A stretch of 64,000 nt of DNA, from positions 1-64,000 of the forward strand of contig JAFYIE010000057.1 in NCBI GenBank assembly GCA_017538795.1, read 5' to 3'. Below, piece by piece: positions 52,519-61,105 of this stretch; position 1 is the stretch's first letter, and every line of letters starts with the position of its first letter. Below the pieces are notes generated by a model, which saw only the letters and a program-made list of their open reading frames with translations, had not been told where the DNA came from and searched no databases. Made by a program: the position numbers and the translations under genes. This stretch comes from Bacteroidales bacterium (GTDB lineage: Bacteria; Bacteroidota; Bacteroidia; Bacteroidales; F082).

Positions 52519-53963
52519 AAAAATTTTTAAATCTCTTGATAATCAGCCTGTTACTGGTTTCATGCGGTTCAAGACAGTCTCAGGAAGTGGTGATTTTGTC
52601 GGTTAATGACATGCACTCGCACATCGAAAATATGCCTAAATTGGCTTATATCGCTGACAGTTTGCGCAATATTTATCCGCAGCTTCTGGTTGTGAGCGCG
52701 GGCGACAACCGCACGGGCAACGCTTACAACGACAAATATCCAGAGCATTCGAATCTTCCGATGATAACTCTGATGAATGAGATCGGTTTCGAAGCGTCGG
52801 CACTCGGCAACCATGAATTTGACGGCAACATTGACGGAATAAGATATTTTGTGAAAAATGCCAAGTTCCCGCTTATCTGCGCAAACACGTTTTTTACAGG
52901 TTATCCAGACCTGCAACTTCCTGATTATGTGACGATTACCAAAACAATAGGCGGCAAAGATGTCAAAATCATATTGCTTAGTTTTATCGAAACGACCAAC
53001 GAAGGTCACCCGAGCGCACACATTAAAAACATGCAAAACGTTGATTTTGTTGACGCTAAGGATAAAATCAGGGATTATTTATATTTGAGAGAAAACTGCG
53101 ATGTTTTCATCCTTTTGTCGCATCTCGGCATGGAACGTGAACTTGATTTTGCGGCCGAATACCCTCAGTTTGACGTGATTATCGGCGGTCATTCGCACGA
53201 TTTGTGCACCAAAAAGCTTGACGATGGCGTTCTTTACACCCAATCGAAATATTATCTAAAAGACGCTACAGTCACAAAACTCAAATTAATCAATGGTAAA
53301 ATTGTCGATAAAGAAGCGCAAGTTATTGACTTAAATAAAGTTACAAAAGTTAATAAAAAGATACAATTAGAGGTTGACTATTATTATTCAAACCCGGAAT
53401 TTCAGAAAGTAGTAGGTCACGCCGCGACACCGTTCAACGACAAGAACGCTCTTGGCGCTTTCATGGCCGACGCTCAGCGTTATATCACTAAAGCCGACAT
53501 TGCGATGCAGAACCCGGGCGGTGTACGTTTCGACAACATGCACGGCGGCGATATCACCAAAGCCGATATCTACAACCTTGATCCGTTCAACAATTCGTTG
53601 GTAATTTGTGAGATGACTGGCGGGCAGGTTGAGGAATTTCTCGCTGTCGCCTCAACAAAAGATCATAATCTGACGCATGTCTCCGGCATCACTTACACCA
53701 TAGATTATGTCGAATCGCCTGACGGAACAGGATATTTCAAAAACGCTAAAGCTTTCGTTGACGGCAAGCCTGTCGACCAAAACAAAATCTATAAAGTGAC
53801 GATTAACAGCTATATGGCCTCGTCGTGGGCTAAAGGTTACTGCCAGACAATGAACGACAGTGGCGTCGCGGCCAATGATGGCGAGTTTTTATATCTTGAA
53901 GATAATAAAAACGTTGATTATCAAAATGTTAAGCGTTGCGAATGCAATATTATACATGAATAA
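52515..53963 (+). CDS. 5'-nucleotidase/UshA-like lipoprotein
   Basis: A lipobox LLLVSC (about Cys18) anchors it to a membrane facing the periplasm. The metallophosphoesterase domain holds NDMHSH, SAGDNRTGN, LGNHEFDG and GGHSHD; the 5_nucleotid_C domain begins near 290 with KNALGAFMADAQR and includes NPGGVRF and LDPFNNSLVI. It probably dephosphorylates nucleotides for uptake. The length is 482 residues. It overlaps dus by 4 bases (ATGA), continuing the coupled series of genes. Confidence 0.9.
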   Translation: MKKFLNLLIISLLLVSCGSRQSQEVVILSVNDMHSHIENMPKLAYIADSLRNIYPQLLVVSAGDNRTGNAYNDKYPEHSNLPMITLMNEIGFEASALGNHEFDGNIDGIRYFVKNAKFPLICANTFFTGYPDLQLPDYVTITKTIGGKDVKIILLSFIETTNEGHPSAHIKNMQNVDFVDAKDKIRDYLYLRENCDVFILLSHLGMERELDFAAEYPQFDVIIGGHSHDLCTKKLDDGVLYTQSKYYLKDATVTKLKLINGKIVDKEAQVIDLNKVTKVNKKIQLEVDYYYSNPEFQKVVGHAATPFNDKNALGAFMADAQRYITKADIAMQNPGGVRFDNMHGGDITKADIYNLDPFNNSLVICEMTGGQVEEFLAVASTKDHNLTHVSGITYTIDYVESPDGTGYFKNAKAFVDGKPVDQNKIYKVTINSYMASSWAKGYCQTMNDSGVAANDGEFLYLEDNKNVDYQNVKRCECNIIHE

Positions 53964-53975
53964 AATCGTATTAAA

Positions 53976-54959
53976 ATGAAGATATTACTTATTCGTTTCA
54001 GCTCAATCGGTGACATCGTTTTGACTACGCCTGTGATTCGTTGCATCAAGCGTCAAATGGACGATGACGTTGAGCTTCATGTACTTACGAAAGATAAGTT
54101 CGCGAGTTTGTCGCATAATAATCCGTATGTCGACAAGACTTTTGAATTGAGCAATTCGCTTCGTGAGGTTATTAAGGAGCTGAAGAAGGAAGAATACGAC
54201 TATGTTGTTGATTTACAAAAGAATGGACGCTCGAGACGAGTCTGCTGGGCTTTAGGTTGCGAAAATCATACTTTTCATAAACTCGATTTTATAAAAATGT
54301 TGCTTACAACATTCAAAATCAACAGGTTACCTAAAGTTCACATCGTCGACAGATATTTCGAAGCAGTGGAGCCGCTTGGCGTGAAAAACGACGGCAGAGG
54401 ACTCGAGTTTTACATCTCGGAGACCAATTTGATGCAGGAACCCGATATCCCGGAGGAGTTCAGAAACGGATTTTACGCTGTCGTCGTCGGTGGTAGCTAC
54501 AACACCAAAGTCATGCCTATCGAAAAAACTGCCGAAATCATAGAAAAGCTCGATGAGCCTGTGATTTTGTTGGGCGGTCCGGGCGATATGCAACGTGCTA
54601 AAGTGATTGCCGAGATGGTGGGTGAGAATGTCTGGAATCCCGTCGGAATGCTTAATTTGGAACAATCTGCATCTATCATCAAGATGTCGAAGGCTGTTTT
54701 GACAAGCGACACCGGTATGATGCACATCGCGGCGGCGTTAAACAAGCCTATAGTTTCCATTTGGGGTAACACCGTGCCTGAGTTCGGAATGTATCAATAT
54801 TATCCGAACAACTCAAAAAACGAGCTTAACATCATTGAAGTGAAGGGCTTAAGATGCCGCCCATGCTCAAAATTAGGTTACAAAAAATGCCCGAAAGGAC
54901 ATTTCAAGTGCATGAATTTGATAAATGTTGACGAGGTGGTTAGAAAACTGAAACAATAA
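53976..54959 (+). CDS. Glycosyltransferase family 9 (heptosyltransferase-like)
   Basis: The GT9 pattern is complete: ILLIRFSSIGDIVLTTPV at the N-terminus, VDLQKNGRSR near 74, VVVGGSYNTK near 169, ILLGGPGD near 196 and TSDTGMMHIAAALNKP near 245. Such enzymes transfer heptose or related sugars to lipopolysaccharide core. A C-terminal Cys cluster (RCRPCSKLGYKKCPKGHFKC) is typical of the family in this phylum. It is the last gene before the terminator. Confidence 0.9.
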   Translation: MKILLIRFSSIGDIVLTTPVIRCIKRQMDDDVELHVLTKDKFASLSHNNPYVDKTFELSNSLREVIKELKKEEYDYVVDLQKNGRSRRVCWALGCENHTFHKLDFIKMLLTTFKINRLPKVHIVDRYFEAVEPLGVKNDGRGLEFYISETNLMQEPDIPEEFRNGFYAVVVGGSYNTKVMPIEKTAEIIEKLDEPVILLGGPGDMQRAKVIAEMVGENVWNPVGMLNLEQSASIIKMSKAVLTSDTGMMHIAAALNKPIVSIWGNTVPEFGMYQYYPNNSKNELNIIEVKGLRCRPCSKLGYKKCPKGHFKCMNLINVDEVVRKLKQ

Positions 54960-54987
54960 AAAAAGCACCGAATTTTCGGTGCTTTTT
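54960..54987. terminator. Bidirectional intrinsic terminator
   Basis: AAAAAGCACCGAA pairs with TTCGGTGCTTTTT around a TT loop. It ends the plus-strand operon and also the tRNA-Glu transcript coming from the right. Confidence 0.9.
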
Positions 54988-54989
54988 CG

Positions 54990-55061
54990 TATCGGGTAAG
55001 GGAATCGAACCCTTATTTCGACAGTGAGAGTGTCGTTACCTAACCGTTAGTAGAACCCGAC
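54990..55061 (-). tRNA. tRNA-Glu (anticodon CTC)
   Basis: The minus strand folds into a 72-base cloverleaf: acceptor GTCGGGT/ACCCGAT with discriminator A, D arm TACTAACGGTTAGGTA, anticodon stem CGACA/TGTCG with loop CTCTCAC (anticodon CTC, reads GAG), and T arm AAGGG-TTCGATT-CCCTT. The CCA end is not encoded. A TATTTTTG box lies upstream on the minus strand at 55075-55082. CTC is usually a second glutamate tRNA beside TTC. Confidence 0.93.
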
Positions 55062-55160
55062 CTCAATTGTGCTGCAAAAATACAAAAAAAAATAATAAGA
55101 CAACAAAAAATTAAAAAAATAAAAAATTTAATTTTCTTTGTTTTTTTAATTTTAAATTTA

Positions 55161-55168
55161 TAATTTTG
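55161..55168 (+). promoter_or_regulatory. -7 box TAATTTTG for the RiPP operon
   Basis: It lies 24 bases before the first ATG of the operon; I see no other clear -7 box inside the nine genes, so one message may cover 55193-63759. Confidence 0.5.
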
Positions 55169-55192
55169 CCACAAATATAATTGTATAGTATT

Positions 55193-55513
55193 ATGAAGTG
55201 GTGTTGGAATTTATTGAGGGTCGCATTTTTACTATGCAAATATATAGTGTATAGTGCATTGGAAAAATTTATTAATATTAATAATGCTTGTCTGAAAAAA
55301 GCGGAAATACTATACGATATATATAAAATAACAAGCCCGCAAAAAGATATTAAAATAAATATGGTTCTTAGAGAAAAGAAAAAACGCGGTACTGCTTGGG
55401 GGCATGCATGGCTTACGGTAGACGGTAAAAGTGTGCAAAAAAAACATAGATTGGATTTTGGCATTGAGGAAATAGGAAGGAACGATAAATATATTTACTG
55501 GATGACGAAATGA
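55193..55513 (+). CDS. B2-type transglutaminase-like leader peptidase (lasso/microcin protease family)
   Basis: This 106-residue protein has the catalytic layout of the B2 proteases that cut leader peptides in lasso-peptide clusters (Transglut_core3, PF13471): Cys33 in NACLKKAEILYDI, then INMVLREKK, His71 in GHAWLTVDGK and Asp77. The size fits a split B2 in which recognition is done by a separate PqqD/B1-like protein, and such a protein is encoded at 57418. The ATG at 55193 is preferred to the TTG at 55181. A hydrophobic helix at 7-22 may only be part of the fold. It opens the operon and ends 1 base before the first radical SAM gene. Confidence 0.75.
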   Translation: MKWCWNLLRVAFLLCKYIVYSALEKFININNACLKKAEILYDIYKITSPQKDIKINMVLREKKKRGTAWGHAWLTVDGKSVQKKHRLDFGIEEIGRNDKYIYWMTK

Positions 55514-55514
55514 T

Positions 55515-56456
55515 ATGAACTTATATCTTACACATAAATGCAATAGAGGATGCGCTTTCTGTTTTGCTCGCAAGATAGTTTCAGAAGGTGGCGTCGATAT
55601 CAATGAGATATTGACAATTGAAGATATTGAGAAATTGTTGCAGCATTATCAGAAAGACTTGGGAGTTGTTGGACTGCTTGGCGGTGAGCCTTTTCTTTAC
55701 CCTTATTTAGGCGAATTGCTACAGCTTTTGGATAAATATAACGTGATACCAAAGGTTTTCACGAGTGCTACCAATCCAATGCCTCAAGCGTTGTGTGAGC
55801 TGGATTTGGATACAAGCCCAATACAATTTATCGTCAATGTGGGAAAACGCGACTCTTATAACAACGAGAGTTATAGTAACCTGATTAACTTTTTGGAAAA
55901 ATTCCACTCGAGAGTGGCGCTTTCGTATACGGCGTTGAATCTCGACGATGATTACTCTTTCCTGTTTGAGCTTATCGAGGAACACAAACTGCAGAGAGCG
56001 ATAAGGTCTGGCGTGGCACTCCCAATTTACAAGGGAGGAAACCAGTTCGTAAAAAAAGAAAATTATAAAGATTTCGGTGACTTCTTTATAAAATTCGTAA
56101 AAGATGCAGCTAAAAGAAAAATAATTGTCGGCATGGACTGTGGTTTTGTGCCATGTATGTTTAGCATAAAACAGATAGGAACGCTGCAGAGATGTGGAGT
56201 TCAACCGCTGTTTTGCTGTGGCGCTGCTGTCGATGTGGGGCCGCGTCTGGAGACATGGAACTGCTTCCCGCTATTCCAATTATCGCACGTCAATGCACTC
56301 GACTATCCCGACATGGAAAGTCTTACCCTTGGATTGGTACACAAGATGGAAGAAGATCTTGGCGGAAAGCCAGGCATCTTCGAACATTGTCAAGAATGCG
56401 AATATTTTAAGAACAGATTATGCAACGGCGGTTGTAAAAGTTTTAAATCTTTTTGA
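55515..56456 (+). CDS. Radical SAM enzyme 1 of the RiPP operon
   Basis: The product has 313 residues. The CxxxCxxC cluster motif is CNRGCAFC (9-16), followed by GLLGGEPFLYP near 56, the GGE SAM-binding motif. The C-terminal half has many Cys (DCGFVPCMF, RCGVQPLFCCGA, HCQECEYFKNRLCNGGC), as in SPASM/twitch domains that bind auxiliary Fe-S clusters. It is homologous along its length to the next gene and to 58790-60127. Enzymes of this class install carbon-carbon, thioether or epimerised residues in peptides. It starts one base after the B2 stop and nearly abuts the next gene. Confidence 0.85.
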   Translation: MNLYLTHKCNRGCAFCFARKIVSEGGVDINEILTIEDIEKLLQHYQKDLGVVGLLGGEPFLYPYLGELLQLLDKYNVIPKVFTSATNPMPQALCELDLDTSPIQFIVNVGKRDSYNNESYSNLINFLEKFHSRVALSYTALNLDDDYSFLFELIEEHKLQRAIRSGVALPIYKGGNQFVKKENYKDFGDFFIKFVKDAAKRKIIVGMDCGFVPCMFSIKQIGTLQRCGVQPLFCCGAAVDVGPRLETWNCFPLFQLSHVNALDYPDMESLTLGLVHKMEEDLGGKPGIFEHCQECEYFKNRLCNGGCKSFKSF

Positions 56457-56458
56457 GT

Positions 56459-57412
56459 ATGACAAACTTGATGCTTACAAATTATTGCAATTACAAATGC
56501 CCATACTGCTTTGGAGTTGATTTCATGTTTCCTAAAGTGTCAAGGAAAGAAATGTCGCTTGAAACGCTGGATGGATTGCTCAATTGGATGGATAAAACTC
56601 CAAAAAACAAGAGCGCAGTTCATCTTATGGGTGGTGAGCCTACATTGCATTCACAATTTGAAGAAGTTGTTTTTAAGATTCTTGAAAGAGGCCGACAGAT
56701 AGTAGTTTTTTCAAATCTCGCTTCTCCTAAAGCTCCTGAATATGCCGAGAAATTATCGGATTTTAATATCAGCTGGGTGGTCAACGTGAACTCTCCAAAA
56801 TTATGGAACGATGTTCAAAATAATAGAATCAGGAGAGCTTTGAAAACTCTTGGACAAAAAGCGAGCATCACATTCAATATCAATCCGGATGGCGATGATG
56901 ATATGTGGGCTGTTGATTTGATAAGGGAATACGACCTCAGCAGATGGATTAAAGTCGGCTTTGTGCTGCCGACAATGACAGGATCAAACTATGCCTTAGA
57001 GGATGAACAGTATCCAGTTGTAGCAAAAAAACTTATCAATCTGCTCAAAAACACGCAACAATATGGTATAAAGGCAGCATTTGAATGTGGCGTTCCGACA
57101 TGTGCTTTCACCGATGAGCAACTCGGCTATCTTTGGTCTATCGGCTGTACATTCGACTCTAATTGTGACTCGCGTCTTGACGTGTCACCGGAAGGTCTTG
57201 TGATTTACTGCCTTCCAATGTCTGAAATCGCAAAAGTACACTATACAGAGTTTGATAATTATTTTGAAGCGAAAAAGTTTTTCGACAACAAACTGCTTCC
57301 GTATAGAAGACTCGGTAGAAACGAAAACTGCTTCAGTTGTGTGCTCGCCGACTCGATATGCCGTAGCGGATGTGTGGCAAAGATATTATTAGGTGCAAAA
57401 AATGTAAAATAA
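56459..57412 (+). CDS. Radical SAM enzyme 2 of the RiPP operon
   Basis: CNYKCPYC (10-17 from this start) and LMGGEPTLH near 58 are the cluster and SAM motifs. The C-terminal region again has scattered cysteines (FECGVPTCAF, GCTFDSNCDSRLD, IYCLPM, CFSCVLADSICRSGC) that align with those of radical SAM 1, so the two are tandem paralogues and probably modify the same peptide at different sites or in sequence. The ATG at 56459 is two bases after the preceding stop; an earlier in-frame TTG overlaps it. It has 317 residues. Confidence 0.85.
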   Translation: MTNLMLTNYCNYKCPYCFGVDFMFPKVSRKEMSLETLDGLLNWMDKTPKNKSAVHLMGGEPTLHSQFEEVVFKILERGRQIVVFSNLASPKAPEYAEKLSDFNISWVVNVNSPKLWNDVQNNRIRRALKTLGQKASITFNINPDGDDDMWAVDLIREYDLSRWIKVGFVLPTMTGSNYALEDEQYPVVAKKLINLLKNTQQYGIKAAFECGVPTCAFTDEQLGYLWSIGCTFDSNCDSRLDVSPEGLVIYCLPMSEIAKVHYTEFDNYFEAKKFFDNKLLPYRRLGRNENCFSCVLADSICRSGCVAKILLGAKNVK

Positions 57413-57417
57413 ATATT

Positions 57418-57687
57418 ATGAATAAATCTATTAAAATAAACGACAACATTAGTTGGAAAATACTGTCGGCAAAAGTTGTGGCAGTGAATCTTGACAATGG
57501 AAACTATTATACATTCAACGAAACAGCAAGCTATATTTGGCAAAAACTTGAGAAAACAAATGTCTTGGAAAATATAGTAAAAGAGATGTTGAATGATTAT
57601 GAAATCAATGATGAAAAACAGCTGATGACAGACGTAAATGAGATCGTTGATTTCTGGATTAATGAAAAGCTTGTATCAACATATTAG
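57418..57687 (+). CDS. PqqD-like peptide recognition protein (RiPP recognition element)
   Basis: This 89-residue protein has the PqqD/B1 winged-helix pattern: a beta-hairpin (KINDNISWKILSAKVVAVNL), NGNYYTFNETASYIWQKLEK with the typical N-G-x-Y-x-x-N/D-x-x-A-x-x-I-W signature at about 25-40, then a helix-rich C-terminal half. RREs bind the leader peptide and present it to the modifying enzymes and to a B2 protease. It lies immediately upstream of the precursor gene. The ATG at 57418 fits the family start; the open frame extends into the radical SAM gene. Confidence 0.87.
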   Translation: MNKSIKINDNISWKILSAKVVAVNLDNGNYYTFNETASYIWQKLEKTNVLENIVKEMLNDYEINDEKQLMTDVNEIVDFWINEKLVSTY

Positions 57688-57708
57688 TACTAATTAAAAA
57701 ATTGCGTT

Positions 57709-57834
57709 ATGGAGAAAAAAACTTATGTAAAACCGGAAACAAAAAAACACGAGTCAAGCAATATCGTGCAAGGTAGTTTCGGTAAATTGTACTACACGTA
57801 CACCTCGCTTTATAAACTTTACTACTATCATTAA
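57709..57834 (+). CDS. Candidate RiPP precursor peptide, 41 residues, Tyr-rich C-terminus
   Basis: This short ORF starts at ATG 57709 and ends at TAA 57832-57834. Residues 6-9 are YVKP, the Y-x-x-P leader motif bound by PqqD/B1-type proteins in lasso-type systems. Residues 10-25 are polar, and residues 26-41 contain seven tyrosines in an imperfect repeat: KLYYTY (26-31), TSLY (32-35), KLYYYH (36-41). There is no Cys or Asp, and the only Glu residues are at 2, 10 and 15, so a lasso-type isopeptide ring in the tail is not possible. The tyrosines, lysines or the terminal histidine are the likely sites of radical SAM chemistry. It lies between the PqqD-like gene and the kinase-like gene. Confidence 0.75.
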   Translation: MEKKTYVKPETKKHESSNIVQGSFGKLYYTYTSLYKLYYYH

Positions 57835-57837
57835 TCA

Positions 57838-58797
57838 ATGAAAAGAAATCGTATATTAATTGCTGATGTTACGATTGATTTTTGTTCTGAAGTAGACATT
57901 GACTTACAAGCTATTAGTTCGGTTTACCGTCATCATTTGATTGAAGATGACGGTAAGCCGGCTATGTATAAAGTTGATTTCTTGGATAGTGACAAAAAGT
58001 TTCAAGTTCCTGACGATATGAAAATTGAGTGGGAAGGCGGAGCTGTATGCACTATCAACCCAGCAAGGGTATATGGTAGCCGTAAAGATGGCTCAATAAA
58101 TGTTCTTGTTAGCGACGAAGTGCTTGTAGAACACAGACCCTCTGAACGTCATACCATATGTAGGATTTACGTCGAACATAAGAAGAAACTTTTTGGATTT
58201 ACAAGAAAGTCAAGTGTCCGACCTATGACATTTGATGCTATTTATATAATAACTCAAATGGTATTGTCAGTGTTTGGAAAATATGCACTACATGGATGTT
58301 GCGTGTCAAAAAACAACGCGGCAAGCCTATTCCTCGGTTCTTCGGGAGTGGGAAAATCAACTTTATCAACCATGTTGGCAGAAAGAGGTTACGACTTTAT
58401 GGGCGATGATGTGGTGTATGTCGGAAAAGACGAAAATGATCAATATATGGTTTATTCGTCGCTAAACGATGTCAAGTTGTATAACAAATTACATACAAAA
58501 AAGAACCAAATAGACATTATTAAAACCAAAAAAGTGAATTATTGTTATAAAAGTAAAATAAAGGCAATCTTTTTGATGAGCGGTGACTTTTATAACAAAC
58601 AGACACAAATTATCAGATGCGATACCGACAATTTGTATGCGACTCTTATCAGAGCCAGCAACAATGCGTTGATGCAATACGACAAAAACAATTGGCTTCA
58701 GCTTTATTATGAATTATCGCAATTGCCGTCGTATGTAATGGTTTTCGGTAATAAAAAGTATTTCGACCCATCAATCATTGAAAATCCTAATGCTTGA
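57838..58797 (+). CDS. HPr-kinase-like P-loop protein of the RiPP operon
   Basis: The 319-residue product has a C-terminal half resembling HPr kinase/phosphorylase: ALHGCCVS near 150 (with the conserved H), the P-loop GSSGVGKST at 167-175, and MGDDVVYV near 188. The N-terminal 130 residues are not similar to HprK's usual domain. Homologues occur in lasso-peptide clusters such as the paeninodin type, where they phosphorylate the peptide. Here it may phosphorylate a Ser, Thr or Tyr of the precursor, or act differently. It starts 3 bases after the precursor stop and overlaps the next gene by 8 bases. Confidence 0.78.
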   Translation: MKRNRILIADVTIDFCSEVDIDLQAISSVYRHHLIEDDGKPAMYKVDFLDSDKKFQVPDDMKIEWEGGAVCTINPARVYGSRKDGSINVLVSDEVLVEHRPSERHTICRIYVEHKKKLFGFTRKSSVRPMTFDAIYIITQMVLSVFGKYALHGCCVSKNNAASLFLGSSGVGKSTLSTMLAERGYDFMGDDVVYVGKDENDQYMVYSSLNDVKLYNKLHTKKNQIDIIKTKKVNYCYKSKIKAIFLMSGDFYNKQTQIIRCDTDNLYATLIRASNNALMQYDKNNWLQLYYELSQLPSYVMVFGNKKYFDPSIIENPNA

Positions 58798-60127
58798 CAA
58801 AAACGAAATATTTAAGCTCTTAAAATCTACCGAGATAATATATCAACGTATCGGTTGTGATATGATTTTCGGTGATTTTAAAGCTAATTATGATTTGTTT
58901 TTTAACCACGTAATAGAAGGTGGTGATATCGAAAAGATACTGTCAGATGCCGCTGACAACAAATTTTTCTTTCTAAAAAGATATTGCTCCGACGAAATTT
59001 TATTTGATTACAACAAAAAATATGCTCTATTTGATGATGTCGCTGAAGAGCATCGTCTATTCTTGGATTGTCTGAACGCATATCTTAAAAAGATAGATAA
59101 TCCCATAGAATATTGTTCTAAATTGTTGTCGATATTTCCCAGATTGAAGCCATATCTGCCTCATCCGTTAACAGCTGGAATAATTGAAAAACGGCAAAAA
59201 CGACAACTGATGCTTTTCATAACAGGTTTGTGTAACCTTAACTGTCCATATTGCTTCTCTGAAAACATCAGCCGTCGTGAAATGGATTTTAAAAAACTTG
59301 AGGAAATAGTGGGTTGGTGCTGTAACAACGATATACGCAACATTTCATTGTGTGGCGGAGAACCGCTTATGTATTCGCACTTTGACAAAATGCTGAATTT
59401 GTTTTGTAAAGACGGTATAAAAATATATTTCGCATCAAACATGACATGGGAGGTGTCGGATGACTGTTTCAATGGAGATGTAATTTCTAAAATATATGCT
59501 CATATAACAAAAACAACTCTTGATAATCAAAAGCTTAAAGAAATCTTTTTTAAAAATGTCAGTAGTGCGAAAAAAAAAGGCATAGAGGTGTTGCTTAGAG
59601 TGAATATTTATGATGGAAATAAAGATGCTAAGCAATGGATAGATATTGCAAAAGAACTGAATATCAATAAATTAAACATTGCGCTAACGTTTCCAACGAA
59701 AGAAAGAAACAACAATTTTGTTGATATTGGTGATATTTCAACATATAGCGACACTTTAATAAATTTTTATGAGTTAGCTAAAAATGAAAATATCACTCTT
59801 GATATTGCAAAACCATTGCCATTGTGTTGCTTTGATGATGATATTGCAAGAATTTTGCTTAAAGAATGCCCCGGCTCGACATATTGTTCAATTTTTGAGA
59901 ATGACTGTACATATAATGTGACAATTACAAACGACGGTTATTTTAATCAATGCCTTGGTCTGACAAAGAAGAAGATGCCATTTTCTAAGACAATGAGTTG
60001 GGATGAAGTGGTTGAGTTCTGTTCAGATGTTAAGGAATTGATCAACAAACCTCTAATGAATAAATGCTCGGGATGTTATCTTTTTGATGCTAAAATTTGC
60101 CAGGGTTCTTGTCTGTCTTATAAATGA
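58790..60127 (+). CDS. Radical SAM enzyme 3 of the RiPP operon, with extra N-terminal domain
   Basis: The product has 445 residues. The first 140 are helical and without known motif. The radical SAM core begins with LMLFITGLCNLNCPYCF (CxxxCxxC) near 147 and has SLCGGEPLMYS near 190. The C-terminal Cys-rich part (PLPLCCFDD, LKECPGSTYCSIFENDC, FNQCLGL, NKCSGCYLFDAKICQGSC) resembles the auxiliary-cluster regions of radical SAM 1 and 2. The ATG at 58790 overlaps the kinase stop; an upstream TTG at 58778 is less likely. Its end overlaps the next gene by 4 bases (ATGA). Confidence 0.82.
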   Translation: MLDKNEIFKLLKSTEIIYQRIGCDMIFGDFKANYDLFFNHVIEGGDIEKILSDAADNKFFFLKRYCSDEILFDYNKKYALFDDVAEEHRLFLDCLNAYLKKIDNPIEYCSKLLSIFPRLKPYLPHPLTAGIIEKRQKRQLMLFITGLCNLNCPYCFSENISRREMDFKKLEEIVGWCCNNDIRNISLCGGEPLMYSHFDKMLNLFCKDGIKIYFASNMTWEVSDDCFNGDVISKIYAHITKTTLDNQKLKEIFFKNVSSAKKKGIEVLLRVNIYDGNKDAKQWIDIAKELNINKLNIALTFPTKERNNNFVDIGDISTYSDTLINFYELAKNENITLDIAKPLPLCCFDDDIARILLKECPGSTYCSIFENDCTYNVTITNDGYFNQCLGLTKKKMPFSKTMSWDEVVEFCSDVKELINKPLMNKCSGCYLFDAKICQGSCLSYK

Positions 60128-61101
60128 AATCCATGAATAAAACCTCCATAAATAATTTTTTTCGTAAATTCAGAAATTTCTGGATTCATGGATTGATAAA
60201 ACGTGGCAAACTCGATGTGTATCCGGCGACGCTTATTATAGAAACGACAAATATCTGTTCGCTTAGTTGCAGCTGTTGCCCTAACGGCTATAAAGAAATT
60301 GTTGGCAGAAAAAAAGGAATGATGAGTAGGGAAGCCTTTGATAGGATCCTTGAGAATATTGACATTCCGTTGAAAAGTGTTTGCCTGTATCTTCATGGTG
60401 AGCCTTTTCTTTGCAAGGATTTGGTATATTTTGTGCAACGGTTGAAAGAACGAAAAATCACAGCTGTAATATATTCAAACGGGTATAATATTGATTTGGA
60501 TATGCTTGAGCGGATTTTACAGTTAAGGAACAGCTTTTTTCATTTTTCAATGGATATTTCTTCAAAAGAGGATTATGAAGAAATAAGATATCCGGGACAA
60601 TATGAAGTCGCCGTGAAATGCTTGGAAGAAATAAACAGTGTGTTCGAGAAATATCACTCAAGATACGAGATCAGTATTATCACTGATAATCAAAATCATT
60701 CAAAAATAAAGGAAAAAACCACCGAATTGTTCAAAAAATACAGTAATTTGTCGAAAATTTCTGTCAATTCCAAATTTCCTTGGCCTCGTAATTTTTATAT
60801 GGGTGATTTGTCGGGCAATATAGAAAAAAAAGAATGTTTTTGTAAAGAATCGGTTTCCCAATTGGCAATAGCATGGAACGGAGATGCATTGTTCTGCAGT
60901 TACGATTATGGCGGTGAATTAATCGTCGGAAATATCTTCACAACAAAACTAAGCGAATTATATAATTCTCCTCAAGCAATGCAATACAGACGGTTGCATT
61001 ATATGTATCGTAAAAATGATATTCCTCTTTGTAGAGAATGTTTGCTCCCAAAATTTTATGGATTCATGGCAACATATAATCGTAAAGATTTTATAAAATA
61101 G
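60124..61101 (+). CDS. Radical SAM/SPASM enzyme 4 of the RiPP operon
   Basis: This 325-residue protein is of a different subgroup from the other three. CSLSCSCC near 44 is the cluster motif, LYLHGEPFLCKD near 90 the SAM-binding GE segment, and the C-terminus has a classical SPASM layout (CFCKES, AWNGDALFCSYDYGGE, VGNIF, CRECLLP). SPASM enzymes carry two auxiliary 4Fe-4S clusters and usually modify peptides. Its start overlaps the stop of radical SAM 3, and the ABC transporter begins 4 bases after its stop. Confidence 0.85.
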   Translation: MKSMNKTSINNFFRKFRNFWIHGLIKRGKLDVYPATLIIETTNICSLSCSCCPNGYKEIVGRKKGMMSREAFDRILENIDIPLKSVCLYLHGEPFLCKDLVYFVQRLKERKITAVIYSNGYNIDLDMLERILQLRNSFFHFSMDISSKEDYEEIRYPGQYEVAVKCLEEINSVFEKYHSRYEISIITDNQNHSKIKEKTTELFKKYSNLSKISVNSKFPWPRNFYMGDLSGNIEKKECFCKESVSQLAIAWNGDALFCSYDYGGELIVGNIFTTKLSELYNSPQAMQYRRLHYMYRKNDIPLCRECLLPKFYGFMATYNRKDFIK

Positions 61102-61105
61102 TAAA

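Noticed and set aside
54990..55200. tRNA-Glu as attachment site of a mobile island
   Set aside because: The operon lies on the 5' side of the tRNA, no integrase is present, and I see no duplicated tRNA 3' end at the far boundary.
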